The notes under the pieces were generated by a model, which saw only the letters and a list, made by a program, of their open reading frames with translations, was not told the origin of the DNA and did no database searches. From Fragilaria crotonensis (Eukaryota > Bacillariophyta > Fragilariophyceae > Fragilariales > Fragilariaceae): a stretch of 33,591 nucleotides of DNA. The position numbers and the translations under genes are program-made. The DNA lies in NCBI GenBank assembly GCA_022925895.1, contig JAKSYS010000677.1, forward strand, positions 1 to 33,591, written 5' to 3'. Below are positions 1 to 10,754 of this stretch, one piece after another (position 1 is the stretch's first letter; every line of letters starts with the position of its first letter).

Positions 1-490
1 GGATTACCGTTAATGCAAGACGACAGATCGGCACGAACAAACAAACTTAGAATTCTTCAGGTAATTTAAACTGGAACTAAACCATTTCGCACTGCCATAT
101 TGTCAGATCATCCTGACAATCGTCCTTGCGAATGTTGTAGAAATGTGTCTCATAAGGACTGGCACATAGGTAGTGTGCTGTCGCGTGTAATGGGGGCACT
201 GCACACAAAGGAAAGTGCGACAGTAAAATATACCTCCTCAGGTCATGCATCGATGCATGGCTTCGTGTATTGTTTCATTCGCAACCAGAAAGGGTTGTCT
301 TTTTCTGACGCCCCCTGCTCCGTCGGAACAGAGTCATCGGCCAAAACATGGGAGCTGCAGAGAGATTTACCTGTTTGAGTGCAATTCCTTCATCTCGGAA
401 TTCCTCCAATCGATCTCGTGACAAATGATGCAATCGCAAACATGAGCCTTCACGTTTAACCGCGAAGGCACATATCTTGAAGTCAAACCC
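1..490. repeat. DIRS split repeat A, outer copy (A1)
   Basis: This block matches 960-1462 along its whole length, until both diverge after a run of C. The two copies differ mostly by one- and two-base indels, for example in T and C runs near 300 and 1260, and this copy is usually the shorter. It carries the 16-bp perfect palindrome at 244-259. The small ORFs inside it are not conserved between the copies and are not called. Confidence 0.9.
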
Positions 491-548
491 CGGACAGGCG
501 ATAAAAGGCGACTGGCCAGGAAGAGAAAGGGATGGTGGGTGGGAAAAG

Positions 549-958
549 AAACTGCTTCAAAGAATCAACGATATCAGGCCCTGGATGTACGGTCCGAGGA
601 TGAGTGTCGATTATTCTGTAAAGAGTGACCAGAGTGACTGGTCGGCCCAAACGACTTTAAGTAACTGGTTTGAGGTTCTCCAACCCATACTCACTCAGTC
701 GTACGAATGGGTATCTGGTAGATTGTTGGCAACATGCCGATGACGGTCTTCTTGAATCGTAGAACGCATCGACACGTAACTCGAATTGTTGCGTTTCTTG
801 GAAGGTGATGTGCATCAGAATAAGGTTAAGTCACATCCCTGCGAAACGTAACAGTATGAGTTAGAAACAGAACGGCTGAAGAATTCAAATATTACTTGTT
901 AGTTACCGGTCCTTGTCCGCAACTTTAACCGTCATCCTCTTGACCTGTAGGTACGCAA
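549..958. repeat. DIRS split repeat B, inner copy (B1)
   Basis: The block matches 6015-6427. Similarity starts at the shared AAACTGCTTCAAAG and stops at the shared GGTACGCA. Differences are short indels. It is followed directly by repeat A2, which gives the circle-junction block. The unique spacer 491-548 separates it from A1. Confidence 0.9.
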
Positions 959-959
959 A

Positions 960-1462
960 GGATTACCGTTAATGTGCAAGACGACAGATCGGCACGAACA
1001 AACAAACTTAGAATTCTTCAGGTAATTTAAACTGGAACTAAACCATTTCGCACTGCCATATTGTCAGATCATCCTGACAATCGTCCCCGAATGTTGTAGA
1101 AATGTGTCTCATAAGGACTGGCACATAGGTAGTGTGCTGTCGCTTGTGTAATGGGGGCACTGCACACAAAGGAAAGTGCGACAGTAAAATATACCTCCTC
1201 AGGTCATGCATCGATGCATGGCTTCGTGTATTGTTTCATTCGCAACCAGAAAGGGTTGTTCCTCTTTTTTCTGACGCTCCCCTTGCTCCGTCGGAACAGA
1301 GTCATCGGCCAAAACATGGGGAGCTGCAGAGAGGATTTACCTGTTTGGAGTGCAATTCCTTCATCTCGGAATTCCTCCAATCGATCTCGTGACAAATGAT
1401 GCAATCGCAAACATGAGCCTTCACGTTTAACCGCGAAGGCACATATCTTGAAGTCAAACCCC
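960..1462. repeat. DIRS split repeat A, inner copy (A2)
   Basis: This is the second copy of repeat A and abuts B1. The 3' end of the tyrosine-recombinase reading frame lies about 200 bp to its right. The 16-bp palindrome is repeated here at 1205-1220. Confidence 0.9.
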
Positions 1463-1663
1463 CACCACTGATGAAATCCTGACCTTGCTGATAACCAAGG
1501 TGATCTTGTGTGATGCCTGCTTTGTAATCGACACTCGGGAACCTTCATTGTTTCACCAGAATAAACCATGAGGTGAGGTAGGTCGCACCTGTCCTCTGGC
1601 CGGCAACCTCGACACACTTCGTCGCAACGAATGTGCTAGGTATTTTCAAGCCAGACCTCCCTA

Positions 1664-3238
1664 TCACATAGCAGACGTGTATCGCAGAAATGACTCCTTC
1701 ACCATCGTCACATCCACGTAGTGCTGATCGATCGCATGTCGCACCTTTCCGGTTCCGGCTGACTCCTTTTTCTTCCACCTATTGACAACATAGCGATCTG
1801 CTTCTGACACCTTCATCGCCACCGCTCTTGATTCCGAGCCTCGACGAAACGATCGGAACACGTTGAACTTGTCCGCCAGATCGCTGGCTTCGAAGATGTC
1901 TGCTCCAAACAGTTTTGGATCGTCCTCGAAGATCTCGTTCAACACCTCAAGAAACAGATCGTTCATATCTGAAGTGGTCGATTGGTACCCTCTCTTGTTT
2001 ACAAACGCAGGTCCAGAGGAACGACCACAGGCATTATGAACCGCAATGAGGCGGGATATCCACAGCTTGATTCGAATCCCTGAGCCGGTGATGGCGCAGG
2101 AGATAAGAAGGTGTTGTTTGGCGTGGTGTTCGCCCTTGAAACGTCCCAGAAGCGGGACTATCACTTCGTCCGAGTCCGAGTCGTGGAATTGTAGAAGACC
2201 TTCCAGGTCAGCCATGAGCCCCTCCGGGCTCCTCAGAGATAATACGAAACAAATACAAAAGTAGGCACCCGCCATAACCCACTTGTGCCTGTCGTCACTC
2301 AAACCCGCTATCCGAGCCCTCTCTTCAACTCGTTCCAGAAGTAAGTGCATGATCGCCACACTGATAGCTTGGTTTGGTCGCCAATCCTGGCCCATTCGTT
2401 TGCTGCAACCCAACATGAACCTTTGAAACCACAGGGACCCACAGGGATCGACAGCAATTCTCTGAAAGCCTGCACCCTTTCCGTCAGCGAGAACCAAGGG
2501 TGTAAAATTGGCGTCCCTAGCTGATCGAACCTGGTTCGAGAAGCAGGAACGAAATCTCCGAATTGTGTCCCATTGTTTATGACTGTCAGAGTATCGACCT
2601 CCTCCTAAGGAAGACACCACAATCTGTAATGCCACTTGATAACCGCAGTGATCGTGATTGGGTAAGGGACCAGGATCCAGGTATGGTCCTTGTAGACCAA
2701 GCATGTCGGATATTTTGAGACCCTCTCTCACTTTAGCCGCATTTGATTCTACAGTCGTCCGTGCACGGCTCCAGAAGGCATCAAGATTTATTCGCCTGAT
2801 GCACCTTAATGAAAAGTTGTCCTTCTCGTTTTCTGTTTCTGGGGGTCGGGCGAATAACTTTCCAAAGATGCACATGTCACATTCAAACGAGACCATAAGG
2901 TCATCGCCGTCCCTTGCACTCATGAACCTTGAATCGTCTGACTTTCTGGGAATCCATCCTGAAAGCAATCTGTCCTCGTCGTTTGCAGCCACCCTAGGCA
3001 ATTCGCCTGTAGCCACAAAGAACCCAACTGCATCATCGGAAGAGTAACAACTGCCGCACCATGTGCTCTGGCAGGGTTGAGAGGTCGCAACCGAGTGCCC
3101 AAAGTTTGCGCAGAATATTCCTCGCCCCCATCTCAGATTCTTTGAACACACCCCGCAACTCCCTTCCCACTGCGTACATCTTGGGTGTTCCTTTGATTTG
3201 CCATGGGCTGACGCTGAGAAAGGGGAAGAGGATTCCAA
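1664..3238 (-). pseudogene. DIRS tyrosine recombinase (YR)
   Basis: This open frame of 524 codons has no ATG at its 5' edge; it simply follows a TAA at 3239-3241. The second half shows the tyrosine recombinase fold: box I arginine near residue 336 (SLRSPEG), a candidate lysine near 368, the box II region FRSFRRGSESRA near 461-472, RW near 488, and the nucleophile tyrosine at 507 in HYVDV, followed by the typical FLRYT end. In box II the usual first histidine of HxxR appears to be arginine. The N-terminal about 60 codons look out of frame: the neighbouring frame at 3033-3368 carries the better sequence, so a shift near 3040-3080 is likely. The enzyme would integrate the circular cDNA. Identification as a DIRS YR rests on these motifs plus the adjacent RT-RH. 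Confidence 0.82.
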
Positions 3239-3368
3239 TTAGCAAGGGTTCATGCATGTTTGCTGGCCAGCACGAGAAACCAACTGGCACTTCAAAGACA
3301 AAATCCGCTGATCGGTACAATTGTTTTGCCCATTGGTTTGTGCACGCGGGGCACACAAAATGTGACAA
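3033..3368 (-). pseudogene. DIRS segment linking RNase H and YR, in a shifted frame
   Basis: This 111-codon stretch has no ATG start. It overlaps the end of the RNase H frame and the start of the YR frame, in a different phase. It reads like real protein, with motifs such as CPACTNQW, FEVPVG, EPLLIG and ILRKLW, whereas the overlapping stretches of the other two frames look random. I infer one frameshift near 3345-3370, where the RNase H frame leaves off at RIKRQSS, and a second near 3040-3080 leading into the YR frame. Whether it belongs to the end of the RT-RH protein or the start of the YR protein cannot be told here. The CxxC may be a small zinc-binding site, but that is only a guess. Confidence 0.55.
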
Positions 3369-4318
3369 GAAGACTGTCGCTTTATCCTGGCTTTTCTCAT
3401 TTCAGCAATGACTACTTCAGCCGCCAGCGGAGCAGGCGCCCAAATGTATGACCGACGAGAGTTTGCCAGAATGGGTCTCTCGCCGTCCTCGTCCAAGCGC
3501 CATCCCGTTATATCGTGCCCTGCCTCAAACCATCCCATGTTATCCAACAGAATGGTGTCGTTACCACTCCAACTCTGGATCCAGGGCACAAGATCCAGAG
3601 GAGCTCGTTCCACAGCGGACATGTGAATTGGGATATGAGCAACCATGGACTCGCCAGCCATCACTCCCTGACCCAAGTAACCTCTCGAGACCCCATCCGT
3701 CCCTTGAGCAATCATTCTCGTGCCAGCGACGTGGAATATGTGAATCTTCAAGCCGCTCCGCGTCATCAAACCGTGCAAGCGAATGATGAGGCCCAACAGC
3801 TTCTTGGATGATGACGAACCACGAGATGCACATGACTCCACTGTTGAGTTGTCGGTGAACATGTACACTTCAGAGTCCACCAGATTCCCCGATTGCGCCT
3901 CGTCTTCTAGTGACTCCACAATGTTTGTGAATTCTTTCCAGTTGGAAGACTCTGGGTCCTCAAGAGAACCCCATACTCCAATCCGAAAATTAAATCCACC
4001 GCCGCACGTGAAAGTTGCTCCAAGACCGGATCCCGATGCGTCACCGAAGCCGTATACGATAGTCATTATCGACTTGGATCGTATGTTTACTTCCGGAACG
4101 ATCTCTGGGCTGAACAGGAACGAGATCGCCTTAACATCTTCCATCAACCCGAGGCTCGCTTTGACAGAGACAGGGGCGTCGTCGGGCTCTCCTCGTCTCA
4201 GAGCGATGTCCAACTCTTCCTCAGATATGATTCCGTTCGCAGCCCTACTATCAAAGATCATAGCCTTCCATCGCTTCGGGTCATCTTCCAATCTTCGCTG
4301 TCCCTTCCTCCTCGCCAA
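3239..4318 (-). pseudogene. DIRS RNase H domain
   Basis: The open frame of 359 codons contains an RNase H domain. The acidic residues are visible in order: D93 in GFGDASGSG, E135 in NIVESLED, D156 in MFTDNS and D208 in GTDGVSRG. RNase H degrades the RNA strand of the RNA-DNA hybrid during reverse transcription. It follows the RT frame but in another phase. The 4318-4471 gap carries plausible protein in two further phases, so several indels separate RT from RH. The frame ends in TAA at 3239-3241, after about 35 residues that seem out of frame. The end of the domain leads into the conserved region seen at 3033-3368. Confidence 0.82.
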
Positions 4319-4470
4319 GAGTTTAGGTGAGGTAGAAGCCTTTCAAGAACGGGATCATGGTCTCAAAAGTCATCGACAAGTGGTTTAGGAAACCAGTCTC
4401 CTTTCTAAACTTCGTCGATCCAGAACAGGTCTCGAGTCGGGGGACTTGTGAAGTTTTTCAAGCAACGTTG

Positions 4471-5967
4471 CTACCATCCTCCTTCCTTTGTCCCATTTCT
4501 CTTGGGACACGGATTTGTGATGTGAGATGCCCTTATTTTGAAAATGGTCCCTGTCCAAGCACCTGCGTCAAGTTGCGAAGGAGGTCTGAACTTGCGGGGT
4601 GCATTCTGCATTCCCAAGAATTGGATGCGGCTTGCAAACTGGTGGTAGACGTCCCAGCAGTTTGACTTCGAATATCCTGTCACCCTCACATCATCGGCAA
4701 AAGTCACGACGTCACCCGCCACGTGACCTTCGGTCTCTCCGGCTGTTCCGTTTCTCCACTTCATAACCTTTGGAAGAGAAGGATCATAATTTTCCATTCC
4801 CGGCAAGTTCAGGATTACTCGATCATACCCCATTGGGTTACCGGGTTTGGTGGGGTTTCCCCGGGCGAACTCCTCTCCCCAATAATAATGTCGAACCGCA
4901 TTATAAGGACTGGGTCGCATCCCCATGAATAACCTCGTCCACCTTAGTAGAAGGGGATTGGAGCCTTTTGACTCTACCCCTGAGATCAGTGATGACATGG
5001 GCCCCAAATCCACACCCGAGTAGGGACGGATTCGAGGGTCCATGTGGAAGTTATGGAACATTTCCCCGAAGTCCATGTCCGCCATCCAGGTTGAGAATGA
5101 CATGCACATGGCAGCCGACTTGGCGGAAGGTAGGAAGAAGTTTGGCGCCCATAGAGTGTTGTTTAATCCGCTCGACGTTCCATCGAACACGACGCGAATA
5201 TCGGTATCTCCCTTTGGGACAGAGAAATAATGAACCGTGTTGGCAACAAAACCTGACTCAAGATAGTCACGCTTTATCATCCCCTCCATTTTGACTGCCA
5301 CCATCGCTCGCTGCTCACGATTAATGCTCCCCATTTTGTGTCGACGCTTAGTGGGAAGTGCAGATGCAACGAATACAGGGATTCCATCCCGTGCCGCCCG
5401 AATCTGCTCTGCGCCATTCCATCGCCAGAAAAAGAGGCTTGACCCACATGTCCAATCCCACCATGTGCTACTGAGAACCTGGTTCAGGATCCGAAAGCCG
5501 CATCGTGCATCCTGAAGCAGTGCCGCCTTCTCCATTGAGGACAAAATCCGCCGATCCCCTTTTGTGTTTAGCTTTTGATTCCGATTCCGATCCCGATCCC
5601 CCTTCATCGTGCGAAGCACCTGATCCTTTCCTCTTCGTTTCGACGAAAGGAGAGTTGGTCGCAAGGTGTCGCGCGGCTTGGGCCACCTCCGGCGCCATTG
5701 ACGACCGTATGAGTGAGTTAGGTAACGGACGAGCGATTTCCAAAGCTGCGACTTCCATCGCCACAACGCTAATGTCTCCAGACCGAGGATAACCTTGGAG
5801 TTGACGTCAGGAATGACCAAGGAAATGCGCTGATTCCAAGGGTAATGAATGACTTCGGCATCGTCAGCCTTCACCGCTTTGTTGGAAATGGCAATGTTCG
5901 CCCAGGAACCCGGCAGCCATTTCTTCAAATGCGGTAGCCACACCGAGTCTAAAGGCAATGGTCCCAC
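4471..5967 (-). pseudogene. DIRS reverse transcriptase
   Basis: The frame has 498 codons and a non-ATG first codon (GTG); it continues open upstream towards repeat B2. RT motifs are seen from about residue 240: SVPKGDTDIRVVFDG, MADMDFGEMF (acidic motif A near 297-299), MGMRPSPYNA and the catalytic FADD at 423-426. The end, GMQNAPRKFRPP, is also typical of DIRS RT. Residues about 65-140 look out of phase, since the frame at 5468-5764 gives a more protein-like Ser/Glu/Lys-rich stretch; a compensating pair of indels is likely. No gag-like domain was recognised upstream. With RNase H it would copy the element RNA. Confidence 0.82.
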
Positions 5968-6014
5968 CGCTAACGAGACGTTTAAGCGGCGCTTTGGAGC
6001 ATCATTAGATCGAT

Positions 6015-6427
6015 AAACTGCTTCAAAGAATCAACGATATCAGGCCCTGGATGTACGGTCCGAGGATGAGTGTCGATTATTCTGTAAAGAGTGACCAGAG
6101 TGACTGGTCGGCCCAAACGACTTTAAGTAACTGGTTTGGAGGTTCTCCAACCCATACTCACTCAGTCGTACGAATGGGTATCTGGTAGATTGTTGGCAAC
6201 ATGCCGATGACGGTCTTCTTGAATCGTAGAACGCATCGACACGTAACTCGAATTGTTGCGTTTCTTGGAAGGTGATGTGCATCAGAATAAGGTTAAGTCA
6301 CATCCCTGCGAAACGTAACAGTATGAGTTAGAAACAGTAAACGGCTGAAGAATTCAAATATTACTTGTTAGTTACCGGTCCTTGTCCGCAACTTTAACCG
6401 TCATCCCTCTTGACCTGTAGGTACGCA
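6015..6427. repeat. DIRS split repeat B, outer copy (B2)
   Basis: This is the second copy of repeat B. It forms the right end of the element and, on the coding strand, lies just upstream of the first ORF, so it probably holds promoter or 5' UTR sequence. After GGTACGCA the sequence no longer matches B1/A2, which marks the junction with host DNA. Confidence 0.88.
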
Positions 6428-6676
6428 CAGAACCGCAGCGGCATGCAGTGATATACGAGTACTCGGAGTACGATTTTACGAGTGTTGCTGTAAACGCACA
6501 TGTTTTCCCGTTACACATTTAAAAGTTGTATGTGACTCGACATCGCCGACACGTTTCCCGCAAACAGACAGGCTTTTCTCGTCACCATGTTACACCATAA
6601 TCTTGAAAAGCGAATCGTGGGATTACCTCCGTTTCAGCATCGCCCTTTCTCATTATTTACAAGCATCTGAGCGGAT

Positions 6677-7576
6677 ATGCAAATGGCAAACATCAAAGAT
6701 TGGAAGGAACGGACTGCAAAGTTGAGAAGGAAGATTGCTGGGAAAGCGCGTGGTTTGTTGCGTTGGAGTGCGAAGAGTGATAAACGAATTGATTTCGATA
6801 CTCCAGCTTCGCTAGCAGAACAACCCCTCCTCAGAGCAGTTCCAAGAAAGGCAAAGAAAACGTCGTGGGATAGCAAAGATGAATTAAAGGATATGTCCGA
6901 CTATGCGGCGGCCTCTGCTATGATTGCAGCCACATTCTCGAACGATACCAAGTCAACTGCTTCAAGCGGAGGACTGTATCGCTCCGCATCCTCTCACGAG
7001 GAGAGATTCGAGTTCCCCAATTTTCATAAGAGAGACATATATTTGGCCGATGGCCCGAGAAATTGTCACGCAGAGACGGATAAGGTTGAAAAGAGGACAC
7101 TGGCAGCGTACTCTATCTCTGGGTCAATGCTCTGCAGTAACGTCGAAAAGGGATACATCCCAAGCAACTCCACGAGTGCTGCCAGAAAGCTAAACAGCCC
7201 CCTCAAACCGACGGGATTGCCAGCCAATGCTGTCATGGCGTCCACGCTTTTTCGAACAATGAAGCTAGATGATCGATCTCACAAAAGCGCAGACCCTACG
7301 AAAAGGAGGCTCATCAAAACAACATCCCACAGCGATATCCATGCATCATTTTCTAACGATTCAGGGGATGAGCGAGCACCATACGTGGATATCAAGCGCA
7401 CGAACTCGAAGGATGGCGCACAGAGCAGCGTTTCTTCAGTCACGATGTATTCGAGCTACCAAAACGATCCATTGGTTCGGGCATCGAATAGTTTGCTCGA
7501 TATTCTTCGTTCGAATAGGTTTCAAACATTCGACAAGTGCGAAGAGGAGACGTCGTTGGCTTTGTATGAGGCCTAA
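6677..7576 (+). CDS. Hypothetical basic, Ser-rich protein
   Basis: The single-exon ORF of 299 codons starts with ATG at 6677, with a second ATG two codons on. I do not recognise a family. The N-terminus is strongly basic and could form an amphipathic helix (KDWKERTAKLRRKIAGKARG, roughly residues 7-26). The rest is rich in Ser, Asn, Asp and Lys with no evident domain or membrane segment, so it is probably mostly disordered. It begins 250 bp downstream of the DIRS right end, so that insertion now forms part of its upstream region. No overlapping frame looks better. Its uninterrupted length in unique sequence favours a real gene, but expression is unproven. Confidence 0.65.
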   Translation: MQMANIKDWKERTAKLRRKIAGKARGLLRWSAKSDKRIDFDTPASLAEQPLLRAVPRKAKKTSWDSKDELKDMSDYAAASAMIAATFSNDTKSTASSGGLYRSASSHEERFEFPNFHKRDIYLADGPRNCHAETDKVEKRTLAAYSISGSMLCSNVEKGYIPSNSTSAARKLNSPLKPTGLPANAVMASTLFRTMKLDDRSHKSADPTKRRLIKTTSHSDIHASFSNDSGDERAPYVDIKRTNSKDGAQSSVSSVTMYSSYQNDPLVRASNSLLDILRSNRFQTFDKCEEETSLALYEA

Positions 7577-8175
7577 CTTGTCGTCAGTGCGAATTCCTAG
7601 CTTGCCTTCTAAGACTCTAGGCGAACGCCATCGTGGGAAGACTATTCTTTTTTCTATGACAAACACTCTGCAATAAACTGTTGGAGACGACCCTTGTACT
7701 GGTGATTGTAACGCTGACATGATGTACGCTAGTAGCTCTCAGGTTATCCCGAAAAGATACTCATCCGTGCCTTCTCAACTCCATAGAAAGTCCTACTTCG
7801 CTTCATCTCAGGTAGCTAATCGTCGGATGCATGCCTGATCAGGAAGGGTGATTGTCAACCAACGGGTTAGTAGGAAACATAGGCATGGCAGTCTCGTTCG
7901 GAGGAAACTTTTTTACTGGACCTTCTCAGAAGATTTTTCTGTGCACATCAAGTCCGCTCTTAATTGACAAGCTTAGATACGCAGGCAACTGCAGAACTGC
8001 GAAGAACTACACACCCATTAATCGAGTCTACTTGACAAAGTCTAGTTCTAATGCACAAGTCTTGCCTGCGTCATGCATATGCATGCAGCTTGAGAATAAT
8101 TGACACAGACTCCACTATTTCGATTGCAGACAGGACAGAAGTGTGAATGACCACGTTGGAAAACCCTTGCAATCG
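7577..8175. other. Intergenic, between two convergent genes
   Basis: This 600-bp stretch separates the 3' ends of two convergent genes and must hold both 3' UTRs. Only short ORFs are present (the longest about 80-90 codons), with no protein-like features. No repeat or RNA gene was recognised. Confidence 0.5.
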
Positions 8176-8853
8176 TCACACGCAAGGTTTGCTGGGTTGC
8201 ACTGAGGTATGTATGATCTGTGAAGGACGACGACTCCATTCACTGAAACACGTTGATCGACCGGGACGTGGAAGATAGCTAGATTGCCTTCTAGCCGGTA
8301 GAACTGTTGGAGATTGCAAATCCTGAAGGAGTGCCCGAGAGTCTGCAATACCCATGCGGGTCGCAAACTCTCTGGCTTGATTGGAACTGGCGATAGCGAT
8401 CTTGGCGAGCATCGCTGCACTTCCCACCCCGGTTGTACGCGAAACATCCTGAGCGTCGAGAACAGCGAGGTGATGGTTCCGACGGCTCATTCTGTGCTGA
8501 TCACAATGTTCTCGTGTGATCATATACTCAAGCCCGCGCAGTGACCGACCGTGTATGACCCAGAGATCCAGTCGGTGCTGCGCGCTGCAATAACGGTCAC
8601 GCAAGAGGCCAACGAGCGGAGATGCTTGGCTCTCCTTGCAAATCAATTGCGCAGTTTGCTTAAATCTTTGGAAGTCGGAGCGACTGTACCAACGACTTCT
8701 GATTTCGTCGATAGATAGTTCTGATCGAACTGGCGCTTCACTCCATGTTTCAACTGCGCAATCCTGGAATCGAACGCGAGAACGTTGCCTCTTCGCATGG
8801 AGACGAACGAGGAGTTCAAGCTCGTCGTGAGCTAGATTCTCGACAAGATGCAT
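8176..8853 (-). CDS. Diatom-type hypothetical protein (WYS...RGLE family)
   Basis: The ORF of 225 codons starts with ATG at 8853 and ends in TGA. The middle carries WYSRSDFQRFK (about 55-65) followed, about 40 residues later, by SLRGLEYMIT and a stretch of His/Arg. I recognise this pattern, Trp-Tyr-Ser then Arg-Gly-Leu-Glu, from many small diatom proteins of unknown function; that is recalled and was not searched. The rest is Arg/Ser-rich with no signal peptide or membrane segment. The N-terminal helix (ENLAHDELELLVRLHAKRQ) could be a short coiled coil. No function is proposed. Confidence 0.62.
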   Translation of the reverse strand: MHLVENLAHDELELLVRLHAKRQRSRVRFQDCAVETWSEAPVRSELSIDEIRSRWYSRSDFQRFKQTAQLICKESQASPLVGLLRDRYCSAQHRLDLWVIHGRSLRGLEYMITREHCDQHRMSRRNHHLAVLDAQDVSRTTGVGSAAMLAKIAIASSNQAREFATRMGIADSRALLQDLQSPTVLPARRQSSYLPRPGRSTCFSEWSRRPSQIIHTSVQPSKPCV

Positions 8854-9499
8854 GAGAGACGAGATCCTGTTACTGAGGAAAAGAATGAATCGTAATTCTT
8901 ACGTCTGGGGTGTGGCAAAGGCCTCAACCATTTCATATAAATCTTAGTATACAAGAAATTAACCGAGGTACTCCAATCGTATTTATGCCTTGTAAATGAT
9001 AGGGTTTTTTGGTCTACTGTCCATTGGTCATTTCCCCGAAGACAGAAATAGGACTTAGATGTATGCGCTGTGAGGCATAAATACGGGGTAAATAGGTAAC
9101 GGGGCGGACTATTAGGATTATTACGATGCAAGATGCGAATCTGGAAAAGTCATATATGCCGGATGCCGGCACGCCGGCACTGATCCCCCACCAACCAAGA
9201 AAGAATTATCTATCATACACATACCAAAATCAAAGCAGATGTAGAAGTCTTGCAAGTCCTGCTGGTACTTGTGCCTTGTTCCAGGTACAGTACAAGTACA
9301 TAGAATGTGAAAACATAACTCGTACACTCGTACTACTACCTCGAATTCCTCGTTTGAACTTCGATTTTGCTCGATCGCATCTACTACGGCTTATTTGGCT
9401 CTGAGACCGCATGTCGTTGCTGCTTCGTGGACGTGGTGCTTTAAAATTTAGTTGACCCTGAAAATCCCTGATGGAGTTGATGCTGCTTTTGTTTGATTG
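8854..9499. other. Intergenic, upstream of the 8176-8853 gene
   Basis: This probably holds the promoter of the minus-strand hypothetical. The one distinct element is a GC-rich inverted repeat at 9164-9179 (TGCCGGC, two bases, GCCGGCA) inside otherwise AT-rich DNA. ORFs here are short and not protein-like. Confidence 0.4.
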
Positions 9500-9690
9500 T
9501 CTCATGCATGCTGCACAACAGCATCCTTAATTGCAGGTGAGACAAAGCTATTCACAATCCCTGCATCAAAGTCAACAGCAGCATGGTGCATCTTGAACAC
9601 TTTCATGAGACATTCAATAAGGGGAGGCAATGTGAGGGTTGGAGTGTTATTGACACCATGCAACGTACATAGTGGCCTTTGCTTCTAGCT
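9500..9690 (-). pseudogene. Short coding relic
   Basis: On the minus strand this stretch reads as about 55 open codons ending in a stop near 9500, with protein-like composition (for example HGVNNTPTLTLPPLIECLM, then a segment with NSFVSPAIKDAVV). No ATG or splice context was found that joins it to other exons. It may be the end of a decayed mobile-element ORF together with the relic near 10755-11084. The family is not recognised. Confidence 0.3.
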
Positions 9691-10754
9691 TCCTGATGTT
9701 TTTACCTTTCATGCACATACCTGTATCATCATTCTCCAATCATACTAGTCTTTGCCCTTGAGATTTGCAAGCCTCCATCTGTATGTTGGAACCTTACCTT
9801 CCAATGCTGTTGCATGCCTAATTGTATCACAATCCCCTCTACAAGTGGTGACCATTACTGGATCAAATGCGACCTTTTACTATACAGGACACAGAATCTA
9901 GTACCGGTAGCTAGTGTACAGGTTAACTCATCCATCTGTTGCGTACTAGGTCACAACAGCAGGGTTAGAGTTAGAAACTAGGACATACTCCAGCAGTTGA
10001 AATGCCAGGCTATGCCCCCAGTTGGTAAGTGTCTAGTATGACATTGACTACTCTGCCTAGTGCACCTACATTGCAAGTCGAGGTCTTTGATGGCCAAAGC
10101 ATCATCTATCGGCATCTGCACCCATTGGTGACAGTAAGATTCAAATTTGGAAAGATACCCTCTGCAGAACTTGTTTCAATTGGCAACAACATCCTCACAT
10201 TCGTGTCCGTCCACATAGACGCTAGTTTTGAGTATCATAATGAAACCCGAGCAGACGCATCGTCCATCTCCATGCCGTCGTCAAACTCAACAAGTCCAGT
10301 CAGTGAGCATTGAGGAGGAACAAACAGATGCTATCAATGTTGTCAACAATGTCATCGCCAGTTATTGGTGTCCACTTCAGTTTTTGTGCAGAAGTTATCA
10401 ATGTCCCTCCTTCCTATAGTGAGATACCTCCTCCGACAAGAAGAGTGTCACCTCCACTCCTATTACTAGGCCGAAACAAGTGATACGCCTCAGGAGGACT
10501 ACTACTAAATGGCCAACAGCTTCTTGTTGTGGTGCTGCTGATGCCTACATTTGCTTGCAGCAGCAGGAGGAGTATGGGCCCTGTGATGCTATGATGGTGA
10601 TGGTTTTTCTTCATCATTGTTTGCATTGATATTGTTGCTCACCACCGCTGGCATTTGTTGTCGCCAGTACAGGTATCGAATCGCTACTAGTAGTACAATT
10701 TGCAGCTATTTCCATCACTCTATCCATCCAAGCTCAGTTTAATGGACTTGGGTA
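9691..10754. other. Low-complexity region with scattered ORFs, possibly a decayed element
   Basis: The region is unlike the flanking genes, being richer in CAG/TGC and CAT triplets. Both strands show short open stretches. The most protein-like is 10029-10313 (+, 94 codons, containing VEVFDGQSIIYRHLHP and FKFGKIPSAELVSIG). Opposing minus-strand stretches are also plausible, and frames switch often. I cannot define a gene; a degraded transposon or pseudogene is the best guess. Confidence 0.3.

Larger units (their letters stand above)
1..6427 (-). mobile_element. DIRS/PAT-like tyrosine-recombinase retrotransposon
   Basis: All coding is on the minus strand, in the order reverse transcriptase, RNase H, tyrosine recombinase. 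Instead of LTRs the element has split direct repeats. On the plus strand the order is A1 (1-490), a 58-bp unique spacer, B1 (549-958), A2 (960-1462), the coding region, then B2 (6015-6427). Read on the coding strand this is the A1-ORFs-B1A2-B2 plan known for PAT-like members of the DIRS order. The central B1/A2 block joins the two outer ends head to tail, so it fixes the right end at about 6427. The left end coincides with, or lies just outside, the window edge. Several frameshifts break the ORFs, so this copy looks non-autonomous as written. DIRS elements integrate through a circular intermediate and make no target duplication; none was seen. Confidence 0.88.

Noticed and set aside
1132-1399. 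Two overlapping small plus-strand ORFs in repeat A2
   Set aside because: The matching ORF in A1 has a different length and phase because of indels; there is no sign of conserved coding.
1204-1617. Minus-strand ORF of 137 codons over the DIRS A2 repeat
   Set aside because: The other repeat copy does not keep the frame, and the sequence has no protein-like features. It spans the edge of the repeat.
2658-3047. Plus-strand ORF of 129 codons inside the YR gene
   Set aside because: It is antisense to the recombinase, whose catalytic motifs are in the opposite strand.
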